From contig NZ_CP155079.2 of assembly GCF_039634365.2 (NCBI RefSeq), positions 4,154,001-4,218,000 on the forward strand: 64,000 bases of DNA. The letters are read 5' to 3'. Under the pieces are notes generated by a model, which made no database searches, was not told the origin of the DNA, and was given only the letters and a program-made list of their open reading frames with translations. How positions within the stretch are numbered: position 1 is the stretch's first letter; every line of letters begins with the position of its first letter. The position numbers and the translations under genes were made by a program. The DNA comes from Mucilaginibacter sp. PAMB04168. Its GTDB lineage: Bacteria > Bacteroidota > Bacteroidia > Sphingobacteriales > Sphingobacteriaceae. Shown here piece by piece: positions 40,580-50,584 of the stretch.

Positions 40580-43171
40580 TTACTCGTTCAGAAAAACAAA
40601 TTGATGATCGAACATGTCCAGCTTAATCTTGCTGTCTTTGTCTACCTTACCGGCCAGTATCTGCTTTGAGAGCTCGTTCAGGATTTTCTTTTGGATAACC
40701 CTTTTAAGCGGACGGGCACCGTATTGCGGGTCGTAACCCAATTGTGCAAGCCAATCCAGCGCCTCATCGGTTGCTTCCATATGAATACCCATTTCGTTTA
40801 GCGTATGTTGCAAGCCTCTGAACTGTAGTTTCACAATGGCTCCAATTTCATCCCTGCCAAGCGGCGTAAACATAATGATCTCATCAATACGGTTCAAAAA
40901 CTCTGGGCGGATGGTTTTCTGTAACAGCTCAAACAACTGGTTCTTGGTTTTAGCCATCACTTCTTCCTTATCGCCGTCCTCATAATTCTGGAAGTTTTCC
41001 TGAATGATGTGCGAACCTATGTTAGAGGTCATGATGATGATGGTATTCTTAAAGTTAACCACCCGGCCTTTGTTATCGGTTAGGCGGCCATCATCTAACA
41101 CCTGCAGCAAAATATTAAACACATCAGGGTGGGCTTTCTCAATTTCATCCAGCAGGATAACACTGTATGGTTTACGACGCACAGCTTCGGTTAATTGTCC
41201 GCCTTCATCATAGCCTACATAGCCCGGAGGCGCACCAATAAGGCGGCTCACCGCATGACGTTCCTGGTACTCAGACATATCAATCCGCACCATGCTTTGC
41301 TCATCATTAAACAAGAACTCAGCCAGGGCTTTAGCCAGCTCGGTTTTACCTACCCCGGTTGTTCCTAAAAAGATAAATGAACCAATGGGCTTGCGCTTAT
41401 CCTGCAATCCGGCACGACTACGGCGTATAGCATCACTAATGGCCTCAATAGCTTCCTCCTGACCGGCTACACGCTTGTGTAACTCTTCTTCTAAATTCAA
41501 AAGTTTCTCTCGCTCGCTTTGGATCATCTTAGATACTGGTACACCTGTCCAGCGGGAAACCACGCCGGCAATATCGTCGGCTGTAACCTCCTCTTTCAGC
41601 ATGCGGTGATCCGACTGATTTTCTAGCAGTGCGGCTTTTAATTGCTCTACCTCAGCCTCTGTTTCACGGATACGACCGTAGCGCAGTTCGGCCACCTTAC
41701 CATAATCGCCCGCACGTTCGGCCTGCTCGGCTTCCAACTTGTAGGCTTCAATGGCTTCAATCTTTAAGTTGATGCCATCAACCAGGTCTTTCTCGCTTTG
41801 CCATTTGGCACGCAGTGAATCACGCTCGGCCGATAGGTTGGCTATCTCTTCACTCAGCTCTTTAACCTTACGGTCATCACTTTCACGCTTGATGGCCTCA
41901 CGCTCAATTTCCAACTGCATAATGCGACGCTCTAACTCATCCACCGCTTCTGGAACTGAATTCATTTCCAGGCGAAGCTTTGAAGCAGCTTCGTCCATTA
42001 AGTCTATCGCTTTATCAGGCAAAAAGCGGTCAGCAATGTAACGTTGCGACATTTCAACCGAAGCAATAATAGCCTCGTCTTTAATGCGCACTTTATGATG
42101 CGCTTCGTACCGTTCTTTTAAACCACGCAAAATAGATATGGCATCGGCAGCATCCGGCTCATCAACCATTACCCGTTGGAAACGGCGTTCGAGCGCTTTA
42201 TCTTTTTCAATATATTTTTGGTACTCGTTCAGCGTAGTTGCACCTATAGCACGCAGCTCGCCACGCGCAAGTGCCGGTTTCAAAATATTAGCGGCATCCA
42301 TGGCGCCCTCACCTCCCCCGGCACCTACCAGCGTGTGTATCTCATCAATAAACAGAATGATCTCGCCATCGCTTTTAATCACCTCGTTTACTACAGCCTT
42401 CAGGCGTTCCTCAAACTCCCCTTTGTATTTGGCGCCTGCTACCAGCGCACCCATATCCAGCGAGTATACCGTTTTGGTTTTGAGATTTTCAGGCGCATCA
42501 CCTTTTATAATACGGTGTGCAATACCTTCGGCAATGGCTGTTTTACCCACACCTGGTTCACCTACCAGTACCGGGTTATTTTTGGTACGGCGAGACAGGA
42601 TTTGTATAACCCGACGGATCTCCTCATCGCGACCAATAACCGGATCAAGCTTGCCTGATTCGGCATAATCGTTCAAATTACGGGCATATTTGTTCAGGGC
42701 ATTATAGGTTGCCTCAGCATTTTGACCGGTAACCTTGCTGTCGCCACGTAGTGCGGTTATTACAGTTTTAAGGTCTTTTTCGGTAACACCGTAATCTTTA
42801 AGAGCACTGCTGGCCTTATCATTAACTGCTAGAATACCTAACAGTATGTGCTCAACAGATACAAACTCGTCTTTAAACTCTTTTAAATATCCCTGCGCTT
42901 TTTGTAGCGCAGTGTTAGTGTTAGATGACAAATAAATATTATCGCCGCTTACTTTTGGATACGATTCGATTTGCTTATCCAACGTATCATTTAAGCGGCC
43001 TATATTAACGTTCAGCTTTTTAAGCAAATAGCTGATTACGTTTTCATCAACCAGTAACAATCCTTTCAGCAGGTGAGCATTCTCTATAGCCTGTTGCTGA
43101 TTACCGGTTGCTATTTCCGAAGCCTTTTGTACTGCTTCCTGGGCTTTGATGGTAAAGTTGTTAAAATTCAT
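40580..43171 (-). CDS. clpB: ATP-dependent disaggregase ClpB
   Basis: Hsp100 chaperone (863 aa) that extracts proteins from aggregates with DnaK. The N-domain (about 1-145) is followed by AAA-1 with GEPGVGKTA and LFIDEIHTL, a coiled-coil middle domain (about 400-530, LERRIMQLEIEREAIKRE), and AAA-2 with GTTGVGKTEL and ILLDEIEKAHPDV. No ClpP-binding loop is expected in ClpB and none is seen. Length is normal. Confidence 0.97.
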   Translation of the reverse strand: MNFNNFTIKAQEAVQKASEIATGNQQQAIENAHLLKGLLLVDENVISYLLKKLNVNIGRLNDTLDKQIESYPKVSGDNIYLSSNTNTALQKAQGYLKEFKDEFVSVEHILLGILAVNDKASSALKDYGVTEKDLKTVITALRGDSKVTGQNAEATYNALNKYARNLNDYAESGKLDPVIGRDEEIRRVIQILSRRTKNNPVLVGEPGVGKTAIAEGIAHRIIKGDAPENLKTKTVYSLDMGALVAGAKYKGEFEERLKAVVNEVIKSDGEIILFIDEIHTLVGAGGGEGAMDAANILKPALARGELRAIGATTLNEYQKYIEKDKALERRFQRVMVDEPDAADAISILRGLKERYEAHHKVRIKDEAIIASVEMSQRYIADRFLPDKAIDLMDEAASKLRLEMNSVPEAVDELERRIMQLEIEREAIKRESDDRKVKELSEEIANLSAERDSLRAKWQSEKDLVDGINLKIEAIEAYKLEAEQAERAGDYGKVAELRYGRIRETEAEVEQLKAALLENQSDHRMLKEEVTADDIAGVVSRWTGVPVSKMIQSEREKLLNLEEELHKRVAGQEEAIEAISDAIRRSRAGLQDKRKPIGSFIFLGTTGVGKTELAKALAEFLFNDEQSMVRIDMSEYQERHAVSRLIGAPPGYVGYDEGGQLTEAVRRKPYSVILLDEIEKAHPDVFNILLQVLDDGRLTDNKGRVVNFKNTIIIMTSNIGSHIIQENFQNYEDGDKEEVMAKTKNQLFELLQKTIRPEFLNRIDEIIMFTPLGRDEIGAIVKLQFRGLQHTLNEMGIHMEATDEALDWLAQLGYDPQYGARPLKRVIQKKILNELSKQILAGKVDKDSKIKLDMFDHQFVFLNE

Positions 43172-43227
43172 GGTATTATATACTATTCAAACCACCTGCC
43201 AGCAACGCATAAATGTAAAAAAGTCAG

Positions 43228-43235
43228 CAAAATTA
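43228..43235 (-). promoter_or_regulatory. -7 promoter box of clpB
   Basis: TAATTTTG on the minus strand matches TANNTTTG, 56 bases upstream of the clpB ATG. A matching upstream TTTG was not found and no CIRCE-type repeat is visible. Confidence 0.45.
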
Positions 43236-43435
43236 ATCATCGGCCGACATTTTGTCTCTTTATGAAAGCACTTCATTCTCTACGGCCAAACCTGTTGTTC
43301 AGCTTAATACCATGAGTAACAGAATAAGAAACGATCTCCTGGCACTTAAAATAGTATTAATTAAATCAAATTGTTTGTGTAGTTAAATTGTTCAATAATA
43401 AGCCTTTGCATTATACAATTCACGTCTAAAACCTA

Positions 43436-43443
43436 TAGTTTTG
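43436..43443 (+). promoter_or_regulatory. -7 promoter box of histidine kinase gene
   Basis: TAGTTTTG matches TANNTTTG and lies 24 bases before the proposed GTG start at 43468. The nearest TTTG (43405-43408) is 27 bases away, longer than usual. Confidence 0.4.
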
Positions 43444-43467
43444 AAGCTTTAGAAAATTTAATTGGCA

Positions 43468-44805
43468 GTGGACACCTATTACTTCAAAAGCATTCCATCA
43501 AAATACCGCTCGGCATACCAGCGGTATTATATGCTTCAAAACTTAAACACTATACAGGTAGCGTGTATGGTGTTCTTTTGCTTAAACCTTGCTATACGCA
43601 TTTTCACTTACCTGGTTCCGCCCAGCATTACGCATATACATAATTACCCTGAGTTTAGCCTGGCAAATTGGACGTGCCTTGTTATTACGCCTATATTTTA
43701 CCTGGCAGGATACCAATTGATAAAGCAATTCAAAAAACCAAGTAACCTTGCCATATCACTAGGCTATGTGCTTACTTTTTGTATTTACCTGCTGGCGTGT
43801 GGTATGCTATTTAATTTTATTGCCACATCCGACCCAAGCAACAGCATCATTATTTACCTGGTGGCCTTAATTGCGGTTGCCAGCGTTTACACCCTCGAGT
43901 ATCAGGAAACGCTGCTGCTTACTGTAGTGAATGCGCTCCTGTTTACGCTGCTGCTCATGTATGTGCGGGCAGACCCAACCGAAATAATTTACAATGAGTT
44001 GCTGCTTGTGGTTCTATCGGGAATTTTCTTTTTTGTTTCACGCCATGTTTATACTTATCGCGCAGGAGAATATTTACAGTTCCGAATCATTAAAGAAAAG
44101 AATATTGAGATTGAAAAGGCCGGCGCATTTAAAAACGATGTGCTGGGGATGGTGGCACATGACCTGCGTAACCCAATAGGCGCCATTGAGTCGATTGCGC
44201 TACTGATGGAAATGGATGAACTGGATGATGACACGCGTGAAAATACAGCGATGATCAGAACATCATGCCGCAAAGCAATAACTATTATAAATGACCTGCT
44301 GGAAGTTGCCCGCAATGACAACAGTGATGTGCTAAACTATACGTTGGTTAACATGAACGACTTTTTGCGGGACCTCGTACAAGTATGGAAGCACATGAGT
44401 GATTTCACTAACCAACTGAAGTTAACTGTACCCGACAGGCCGGTACATGCCAGTATCAACCCCGAAAAATTTCACAGGGTTATTGATAACCTCATCAGCA
44501 ATGCCGCCAAGTTTTCAAAAGAAAAAGACACCATTGAGTTAAAATTATACGAGCACAAAAACCTGGTGCATATAGAAGTGAAAGATAACGGCATGGGCAT
44601 ACCTGCCAATTTAATACCTAATATATTTGATCGTTTTTCTAAAGCGGGCCGTAACGGTTTAAAAGGAGAACAGTCTACTGGTTTGGGTTTAAGTATCTCT
44701 AAACAGATTGTTGAGATGCATAACGGCCGTATTGATGTACAAAGCGAGGAAGGAAAAGGTTCGACCTTTATTATACGCCTGCCCGAGATAGAAGCAGAGA
44801 TCTAA
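43468..44805 (+). CDS. Membrane sensor histidine kinase
   Basis: Sensor kinase of about 445 aa. No ATG exists near the start; GTG at 43468 (MDTYYFKSIPSKYRSAY) is proposed, TTG at 43462 is an alternative. Six hydrophobic helices (about 25-195) form the membrane sensor, with no large periplasmic domain. HisKA follows (MVAHDLRNPIGAIES with the phospho-His), then the HATPase_c domain: NLISNAAKFS, DNGMGIP, STGLGLSI. No response regulator gene is adjacent, so its partner is encoded elsewhere. The signal is unknown. Confidence 0.88.
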   Translation: MDTYYFKSIPSKYRSAYQRYYMLQNLNTIQVACMVFFCLNLAIRIFTYLVPPSITHIHNYPEFSLANWTCLVITPIFYLAGYQLIKQFKKPSNLAISLGYVLTFCIYLLACGMLFNFIATSDPSNSIIIYLVALIAVASVYTLEYQETLLLTVVNALLFTLLLMYVRADPTEIIYNELLLVVLSGIFFFVSRHVYTYRAGEYLQFRIIKEKNIEIEKAGAFKNDVLGMVAHDLRNPIGAIESIALLMEMDELDDDTRENTAMIRTSCRKAITIINDLLEVARNDNSDVLNYTLVNMNDFLRDLVQVWKHMSDFTNQLKLTVPDRPVHASINPEKFHRVIDNLISNAAKFSKEKDTIELKLYEHKNLVHIEVKDNGMGIPANLIPNIFDRFSKAGRNGLKGEQSTGLGLSISKQIVEMHNGRIDVQSEEGKGSTFIIRLPEIEAEI

Positions 44806-45082
44806 GTTAATTCATCATAACTCACTCTATAACAAGGCCGAAGAGCTTTTAAACAGCAGATAAAAGTATTTTGCCCAAAATTAACCACAGTTGTGTACTT
44901 TATTTCACAGTATTAAAAACGCTGTTGTTACTCGTTTTATAATTTAAAGTTTTGTTCGTTAAACTTTCTGCAATCAATTGACGCATACCTTGTTATTCTA
45001 CTAAAAGTTAATTTCTGGTGAAATTTTTGTAAAGTATAGTATTAATAAATTGTACCATTGTTAACCATTATACCTAACAAAT

Positions 45083-45175
45083 ATGAAAAAGGCGTTTACC
45101 TCAATTGCAGCATTTTTTGCGCTGATGTACTTACTGGTGGTGATTTTTTTCAATATAAAAGACCCTCACTATTAA
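45083..45175 (+). CDS. 30-residue single-pass membrane microprotein
   Basis: ATG-to-TAA frame of 30 codons. Product starts MKKAFTSIAAFFALMYLLVV, one transmembrane helix with a basic N-terminus, and ends NIKDPHY. It is alone in a 454-base stretch between the histidine kinase and the helicase gene and is followed 18 bases later by a clean terminator, which argues that it is the transcribed gene of this stretch. An imperfect promoter (TTTG at 45026, TACCATTG at 45053, 23-base spacer) lies upstream. Confidence 0.6.
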   Translation: MKKAFTSIAAFFALMYLLVVIFFNIKDPHY

Positions 45176-45192
45176 GGAGTGTTTTTAAACTC

Positions 45193-45230
45193 AAAACGCA
45201 TTTATACATTTACGTATAGATGCGTTTTTT
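45193..45230. terminator. Terminator after microprotein gene
   Basis: AAAACGCAT (45193-45201) and ATGCGTTTT (45220-45228) pair, with an inner TATAC/GTATA stem and a following T run. It also serves the opposite strand after the helicase gene ending at 45260. Confidence 0.8.
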
Positions 45231-45259
45231 GTGCCTACCGGTCTCATTTAATGGCCGCC

Positions 45260-46681
45260 TCAGTCGGCTGGTGCCAAATAAAACTTCTCGTTAAAATTTA
45301 CTAAAAACAATTCCGTAGTTGCACGGGTGCATGCTGTGTAAAACCAACGCAAAAAATCAGTATTCATCATTTCGTCGGTAAGATAACCCTGGTCAACAAA
45401 TACGGCTTCCCATTGGCCACCCTGTGCTTTATGACAGGTTACTGCATAGGCAAACTTAATCTGTAAAGCGTTATAATACGGGTTAAGTTTAAGTTCCTTC
45501 AGCTTATCACGCCGGTTAGGGATATGATCATAATCCTTCATTACTTCTAAAAAGAACCGTTTTTGATCAGCAGGCTGCAGTGAAGGAGAGTCTGAATACA
45601 AAGCATCCAGCAACACCTTGCAATCAATTACCGGATCTTCTGCATAATCTATAAACTCGAGCTGCACATCAGCAAACCTAAATCCATAAATCTCTTCAAA
45701 CCGGCGTACCTTTTTTATACGGGCAATATCGCCGTTGGCAATAAAGCCGGTACTATCTTCCTCATGCTCCTGCAACCAAAAGTAATTGTTACGCACAATC
45801 ATAATCTGGTCGCCCCCGGTAAGTTCCTCTTCGCGCATGAGTATGCGGTTGCGTATTTGCCGGTTGTACAGATTGGCATTTTTATTTGAGCGGCAAATAA
45901 CCAACGTACCATCAAATCCATATTTCTGATAAGCGTAGTTAAGCCCTTCTTCAAGCCGGTCGCCCGTCATTCGGTATACATCCTTGTAGCCTTTGGTAAT
46001 GATCTGCGGAAATGCTTCTTCTTCGCAACGAATAATATCACGAACGGAAGTTACATTGTGCAGGATACCTGAATTCTTTTGCTGGCGCAGTACATCAGTT
46101 AATTCGTAGGTATGAACATCTAAACCAAACTGGTCCTTAAGTACCCCAATATCCAACGCAGGGCTGTAGGCCGAACCTACAGGCGGCAACTGGGCGGTAT
46201 CTCCCACAAGCATTAATTTGCAATTCTTAAAATTGTATACATAATCAATGAGATCTTTAAGGAGCGTTTCGCGATTGTTACCGCTAATCTCGTCTGATAT
46301 CATGGAGGCCTCATCTACAATAAAAAGCGTATTCTCGGCAGTGTTAGCAGCCAGCGCAAATGTATCGTCCATATTCATAGCAGATTTGCGACGATAAATA
46401 CGCTTGTGTATGGTAAAAGCCTTGCGGCCCGAGTAACCGGTTATCACCTTAGCTGCCCGACCAGTTGGCGCCAGTAAGACGGATTTAAGCGCATACAACT
46501 TCAGTGCTTTAACCAATGCACTTACTATCGTTGTTTTACCGGTACCGGCATAGCCTTTCAATAAAAAGCATTCGTAGCCGTTATTGCTTTGCAAAAAGGT
46601 ATGCAGACGGTTAAACAAGTCGAGCTGCTGGGCACCCGGCTGGTGTGGAAATGATTTACTAATTTGTTCCTGAACAGGCAT
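45260..46681 (-). CDS. RecD-like ATP-dependent DNA helicase
   Basis: Superfamily 1B helicase-like ATPase (473 aa). Walker A GYAGTGKTTIVSAL near residue 45, Walker B LFIVDEASMI, motif III GDTAQLPPVG, and the UvrD-C-like C-terminus ATCHKAQGGQWEAVFVD...WFYTACTRAT are in order. It is much shorter than E. coli RecD and has no RecBCD partners nearby; such stand-alone RecD-like proteins are common in Bacteroidota and probably work in DNA repair or replication. Confidence 0.88.
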   Translation of the reverse strand: MPVQEQISKSFPHQPGAQQLDLFNRLHTFLQSNNGYECFLLKGYAGTGKTTIVSALVKALKLYALKSVLLAPTGRAAKVITGYSGRKAFTIHKRIYRRKSAMNMDDTFALAANTAENTLFIVDEASMISDEISGNNRETLLKDLIDYVYNFKNCKLMLVGDTAQLPPVGSAYSPALDIGVLKDQFGLDVHTYELTDVLRQQKNSGILHNVTSVRDIIRCEEEAFPQIITKGYKDVYRMTGDRLEEGLNYAYQKYGFDGTLVICRSNKNANLYNRQIRNRILMREEELTGGDQIMIVRNNYFWLQEHEEDSTGFIANGDIARIKKVRRFEEIYGFRFADVQLEFIDYAEDPVIDCKVLLDALYSDSPSLQPADQKRFFLEVMKDYDHIPNRRDKLKELKLNPYYNALQIKFAYAVTCHKAQGGQWEAVFVDQGYLTDEMMNTDFLRWFYTACTRATTELFLVNFNEKFYLAPAD

Positions 46682-46730
46682 GTTGTGGTTTATTGGCTAT
46701 AAGCCGTTAACAAAACAATGAAAAAATAGT

Positions 46731-46738
46731 TATTTTTG
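46731..46738 (+). promoter_or_regulatory. -7 promoter box close to DUF3822 gene start
   Basis: TATTTTTG matches TANNTTTG and ends only ten bases before the ATG at 46749, so transcription would start about five bases before the coding region, leaving a nearly leaderless mRNA. Confidence 0.5.
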
Positions 46739-46748
46739 CGCATTACTG

Positions 46749-47564
46749 ATGAACGATACCCTATATCATTACATTGACCCTGGCTTTAGCCACACGCAAG
46801 TGGGTAATTACACGCTGCTTTTACTGCTAAACGCACAAAGTTTTGAGCTGGCTGTTATGCACGGGCAAAAATTAATGGTTTGGCGTAAGGCAGCCCCCTT
46901 AGCTGAAATAACCCAGCCGGGCGAGGTACAGGAGGTTTTAAGCTTCAGTTTTCATGATATTATAACGGGAATTAGCACACCGTATTTTACGTTGGTGCCG
47001 CAAACCCTGTTTGAAAAAGACCAGGTAACAGAAGTAGCCCGCTACCTCGATGTGCAACCTACCGATACTGTTTTTGCGCAAGTGTTAGATGCTAATAATC
47101 AGGTAGTGTTTAAAACACAGGAGGCATTAACCCTGGCTGCCGGAAAGTTTGATTTGCAGAAAGTGACGTTCGGATCAGCGGGTTGGATATTGGCTATTGA
47201 GGCTAACATGCCTTCAAACTACAGCCTTTATGTTAACCTCCATGCTACTACCTTTGATATTGCATATTTTAGGCATGGCAAGTTACACTTGTATAACACC
47301 TTCGAATTTACACACGAAGACGAACTGGCTTATTATAATGCATTTGTTTGCCAGCAATTGAAACTGGATATGAGCCTAACCACCGTTATACTGAGCGGTG
47401 AAATTTTGGCCGGCGATAACCGTTATCACAACATACTATCTAACTTCTTTAAAACGGTAGAATTAAATACCATCAGCGTTGCTGAGCTACCGGCATCTTT
47501 ACCTAACCATCAGCTTTTGGCGCTTACAAGCCTTTCATTATGCGCATCATTGGCGGACGCTTAA
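46749..47564 (+). CDS. DUF3822 family protein
   Basis: Bacteroidota-specific protein of 271 aa (DUF3822), function unknown. The protein has an actin/hexokinase-like alternation of beta strands: YTLLLLLNAQSFELAV at the N-terminus, LYVNLHATTFDIAYFRHGKLHLYNTF in the second half, and a VILSGEI stretch near the end. It overlaps rsmD by 25 bases, and this DUF3822-rsmD pair is conserved in related genomes, hinting at a link with ribosome maturation. Confidence 0.85.
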   Translation: MNDTLYHYIDPGFSHTQVGNYTLLLLLNAQSFELAVMHGQKLMVWRKAAPLAEITQPGEVQEVLSFSFHDIITGISTPYFTLVPQTLFEKDQVTEVARYLDVQPTDTVFAQVLDANNQVVFKTQEALTLAAGKFDLQKVTFGSAGWILAIEANMPSNYSLYVNLHATTFDIAYFRHGKLHLYNTFEFTHEDELAYYNAFVCQQLKLDMSLTTVILSGEILAGDNRYHNILSNFFKTVELNTISVAELPASLPNHQLLALTSLSLCASLADA

Positions 47565-48088
47565 AAGGATTACGTTTAAATCCACCTAAAAACCTACCCG
47601 TACGCCCCACTACTGATTTGGCTAAGGAGGCTTTATTTAATATTCTGCAAAACCAAATAGACTTAGAAGGCATCAAAGTGCTTGATTTATTTAGCGGTAC
47701 GGGCAACCTGGCATTGGAATTTGCTTCGCGCTATGCCCAAAGCGTAACAGCTATTGATCGTAGCATACATTGTATCAACTATCTCAAAGATGCGGCCCGG
47801 CAGCATGGCCTTACCCAAATATCAACCTTTAAGGCCGATGTATTTAAGTACCTGGAACTGGAGACTGAAAGGTATGACCTCATTTTTGCCGATCCACCAT
47901 ACGATTTGAGCCGTATTCCGGAAATAGCTAAGATTGTTTTCGAAAAAGACCTGTTATTACCGGGTGGTATGCTTATCGTTGAGCATCAATCCATGCAAAA
48001 CCTGGGTAATCATCCTAATTTTATTGAGCAACGGCGCTATGGACATTCTTCTTTTTCTTTTTTTGCACTGCCAGCTAAAGATGAATAG
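47540..48088 (+). CDS. rsmD: 16S rRNA (guanine-966-N2)-methyltransferase
   Basis: SAM-dependent rRNA methyltransferase (182 aa). MRIIGGRLKGLRL and RPTTDLAKEALFNIL are the family opening; DLFSGTGNLALEF is the SAM-binding motif and FADPPYD the catalytic N-DPPY motif. Modifies G966 (E. coli numbering) of 16S rRNA in the 30S head. Overlaps the DUF3822 gene. Confidence 0.93.
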   Translation: MRIIGGRLKGLRLNPPKNLPVRPTTDLAKEALFNILQNQIDLEGIKVLDLFSGTGNLALEFASRYAQSVTAIDRSIHCINYLKDAARQHGLTQISTFKADVFKYLELETERYDLIFADPPYDLSRIPEIAKIVFEKDLLLPGGMLIVEHQSMQNLGNHPNFIEQRRYGHSSFSFFALPAKDE

Positions 48089-48154
48089 AACAACTATACA
48101 ATAGCTTAGCGCTAACTATTAAGAACCATTTAAAAGCAGGCATGTTGTTGAAGT

Positions 48155-48838
48155 ATGCTTAGGATATATTTTGTAACCATTATTGTGGTTATTGTCTTAG
48201 TGGTGGCTTACGTATATGCGCTGGTTTATTTTTCGAGCAAGCCCGCCGACTTAGCGGGGGTGGATATGCGAAATGTATTTCACGAACGTAAAACCATACC
48301 AGTAGTAGTTCAAAAAGAAATACTTACGGCTTTAAGCCATTACCCGGAACTGAAAGACACACCCATCGATTTTGTCTTTGATCCTAACACCAGCAAATCT
48401 ATTATGCTCTCGCAGCCCGTTTTGTCCAGCTTTTTCAGAGGACGGCTAAAGCGCTCGTACGTTATCAAAATCAATCCTCGCTTTAAGCTGGTACACAGGG
48501 TAATTCCTATACAGGATGTGCCCAAGAATGTACTTGTTGGCTGGTTTGGACATGAACTTGGCCATGTGATGGATTACCGTTCACACAGTAATTTAGAGAT
48601 GATTGGTTTTGGTATACGTTATATTAGTTCAGATAAATACATCATGCGGGCCGAGCAACATGCCGATGCCTATGCTATTGACCATGGCTTAGGCGATTAC
48701 ATTGTGAGCACCAAGAATTTCATCTTAACTAATTCAGAAATACCACCAGAATACAGGGCAAGAATACAAAGGTTATACCCATCCCCTCAGCAAGTTATTG
48801 ATTTAGTAAAGAAGCTTAAAAAGCACGAAGTTAACTAG
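48155..48838 (+). CDS. Membrane-anchored HExxH protein, putative metalloprotease
   Basis: Protein of 227 aa with one N-terminal transmembrane helix (about 3-27). The zinc motif HELGH is found at GWFGHELGHVMDYR, and AEQHADAYAIDHG some 35 residues later could provide the third, Glu/Asp ligand, as in gluzincins of the M48 type. The rest does not match a named peptidase family that I recognise. It probably acts at the periplasmic face. Its stop overlaps the convergent GH3 gene by four bases. Confidence 0.65.
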   Translation: MLRIYFVTIIVVIVLVVAYVYALVYFSSKPADLAGVDMRNVFHERKTIPVVVQKEILTALSHYPELKDTPIDFVFDPNTSKSIMLSQPVLSSFFRGRLKRSYVIKINPRFKLVHRVIPIQDVPKNVLVGWFGHELGHVMDYRSHSNLEMIGFGIRYISSDKYIMRAEQHADAYAIDHGLGDYIVSTKNFILTNSEIPPEYRARIQRLYPSPQQVIDLVKKLKKHEVN

Positions 48839-50358
48839 GCACGGTGCTTTTTAACAAACTCTTCCCACTCTAAAAATTGCTCCTCTTTCATTACTCGAGG
48901 TATTTTAACCTGACCACCCAGCTTTTTATTTTCTTCGCTCCATTTATGAAAAAACTCAACAGGCACCGTTTCTACTTCCACGTCTTTTAAAGCACGAGTA
49001 CGGGCAACTGCGTAATTTTTGTTATTATCTTTTAAGTTTTGGTCGAGTGCTTTCGCTACTGCTGCCTTGTCTAAGTCTTTATCTGTACTGATGTACCAGC
49101 GGTCAATCAGTTCATCACCACGATGTATGGTTGCGACCACAAATTCCTGTATCGCGGTATCATAAGCATCCTCCATATCTTGTATGGCTTTGTTCATTTG
49201 CAAAACAGAAAGCTGCGAACCAGCTACGTTCAAAAACTGCTTGGTACGACCGGTTATCTTAATCTCGTAGCGGCTTTTGTCGGTAAAAATAATGGTATCC
49301 CCTATCATGTAACGCCAGGCGCCCGATACGGTAGAGATAAGCAAAACATATTCTTGCTCTTCTTCTACATCGGCAAGGGTAAGTACCTCGGCTCCCTCCA
49401 CAATAGCGCCTTCGCTGGTGATGTTCTTATCCTCGAAAGGCACAAATTCAAAGTAGATTCCGTTATCAACTACGAGTGACATGGCTGATGTATGCGGCCG
49501 TTTTTGCATAGCCAAAAAACCTTCGGAAGCCAGGTAAGTGTCGATGTAAACCAGCGGGTGTGCAAGTAGTTTTTCAAAACTCTTTTTGTAGGGATCAAAT
49601 GCTACGCCGCCTGTAGTATATACGGCCAGGTTGGGCCAAAGCTCGTGAATGTTTTCTAAGTTGTGTTGCTTAATAATTTCTTTCAGCATCAGCTCAATCC
49701 ATGCCGGGATGCCCGACAGGCTGCCTATATCCCAGTTGGGCGCCTGCTTGGCAATTTCTTTAATACGCTCGTCAAAATCGCTAATGTTGGCAATTTCCTT
49801 ACCAGGCTTATAATAACCCCGAAACCAGAACGGAATATTGCTGGCGCTTATACCACTTATTTCGCCAGCTAAATGACCTTTAATATCTTTTAAATCTGTA
49901 CTGCTACCGAGCATGAGAATTTGTTTTTCAAAAAACTCTGCAGGCAAATCGAAATTAGCTAAAGCAGCCACCTGCTGCATGCCCGACCGGCGGATGGCAG
50001 CCAGCATTTCATCAGTTACAGGTATGGTTTTGCTATGACTGGTAGTACCGCTGCTGAGCGCCAGGTAGTGGGTGCTACCAGGCCAGGTCACATTGTCTTC
50101 GCCGTCAACCACGCGGTGCCACCATTCTTTAAAAAGGCGGTCATAGTCAAAAACCGGTATACCTTCAGCAAAAGCTTTAGCAACATCAGCACTGTTTAAG
50201 ATGCTTTCGAAATTATAGTGCTTGCCAAAATCAGTATTGGCGGCTTCGGTCAGTAAACTAACTAAAACTTCTTTTTGCGCCTCAACCGGGTCTGGTTGTT
50301 TAACAAGTTTATCAGTAAAATCAATCGCCTTTTTTATCAGTTCCCCTATTATTGCCAT
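48835..50358 (-). CDS. GH3 auxin-responsive promoter family enzyme
   Basis: Acyl-adenylate/thioester-forming enzyme (507 aa) of the GH3 family. The start at 50358 (MAIIGELIKKAIDF) is chosen over an ATG 24 bases upstream because it matches the usual opening. LALSSGTTSHSKTIPVT is the ATP-binding P-loop; YIDTYLASEGF and GRTKQFLNVAGSQL are later adenylation motifs. Plant homologues couple amino acids to hormones; bacterial ones probably form amides from unknown carboxylic acids. Confidence 0.88.
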   Translation of the reverse strand: MAIIGELIKKAIDFTDKLVKQPDPVEAQKEVLVSLLTEAANTDFGKHYNFESILNSADVAKAFAEGIPVFDYDRLFKEWWHRVVDGEDNVTWPGSTHYLALSSGTTSHSKTIPVTDEMLAAIRRSGMQQVAALANFDLPAEFFEKQILMLGSSTDLKDIKGHLAGEISGISASNIPFWFRGYYKPGKEIANISDFDERIKEIAKQAPNWDIGSLSGIPAWIELMLKEIIKQHNLENIHELWPNLAVYTTGGVAFDPYKKSFEKLLAHPLVYIDTYLASEGFLAMQKRPHTSAMSLVVDNGIYFEFVPFEDKNITSEGAIVEGAEVLTLADVEEEQEYVLLISTVSGAWRYMIGDTIIFTDKSRYEIKITGRTKQFLNVAGSQLSVLQMNKAIQDMEDAYDTAIQEFVVATIHRGDELIDRWYISTDKDLDKAAVAKALDQNLKDNNKNYAVARTRALKDVEVETVPVEFFHKWSEENKKLGGQVKIPRVMKEEQFLEWEEFVKKHRA

Positions 50359-50584
50359 AGCATTTCTTATTCTGTTACACATAACAGGAATAACACCGAA
50401 TTGATTTAAGAAATGTACGTCATGATAAACACACTTGTTTACCCACCGACTAAAATGGCAGTTGTATTAAGGTGTTTTATCAGCTTAAAATTACTTCTTC
50501 TGTTCTGCCGGGCGCCAGCAAGGCTGCCCCCTATCATATAGAGAATATTAGGCAGCAAAAGGTCTTAAACTGCCGTAAAATACA

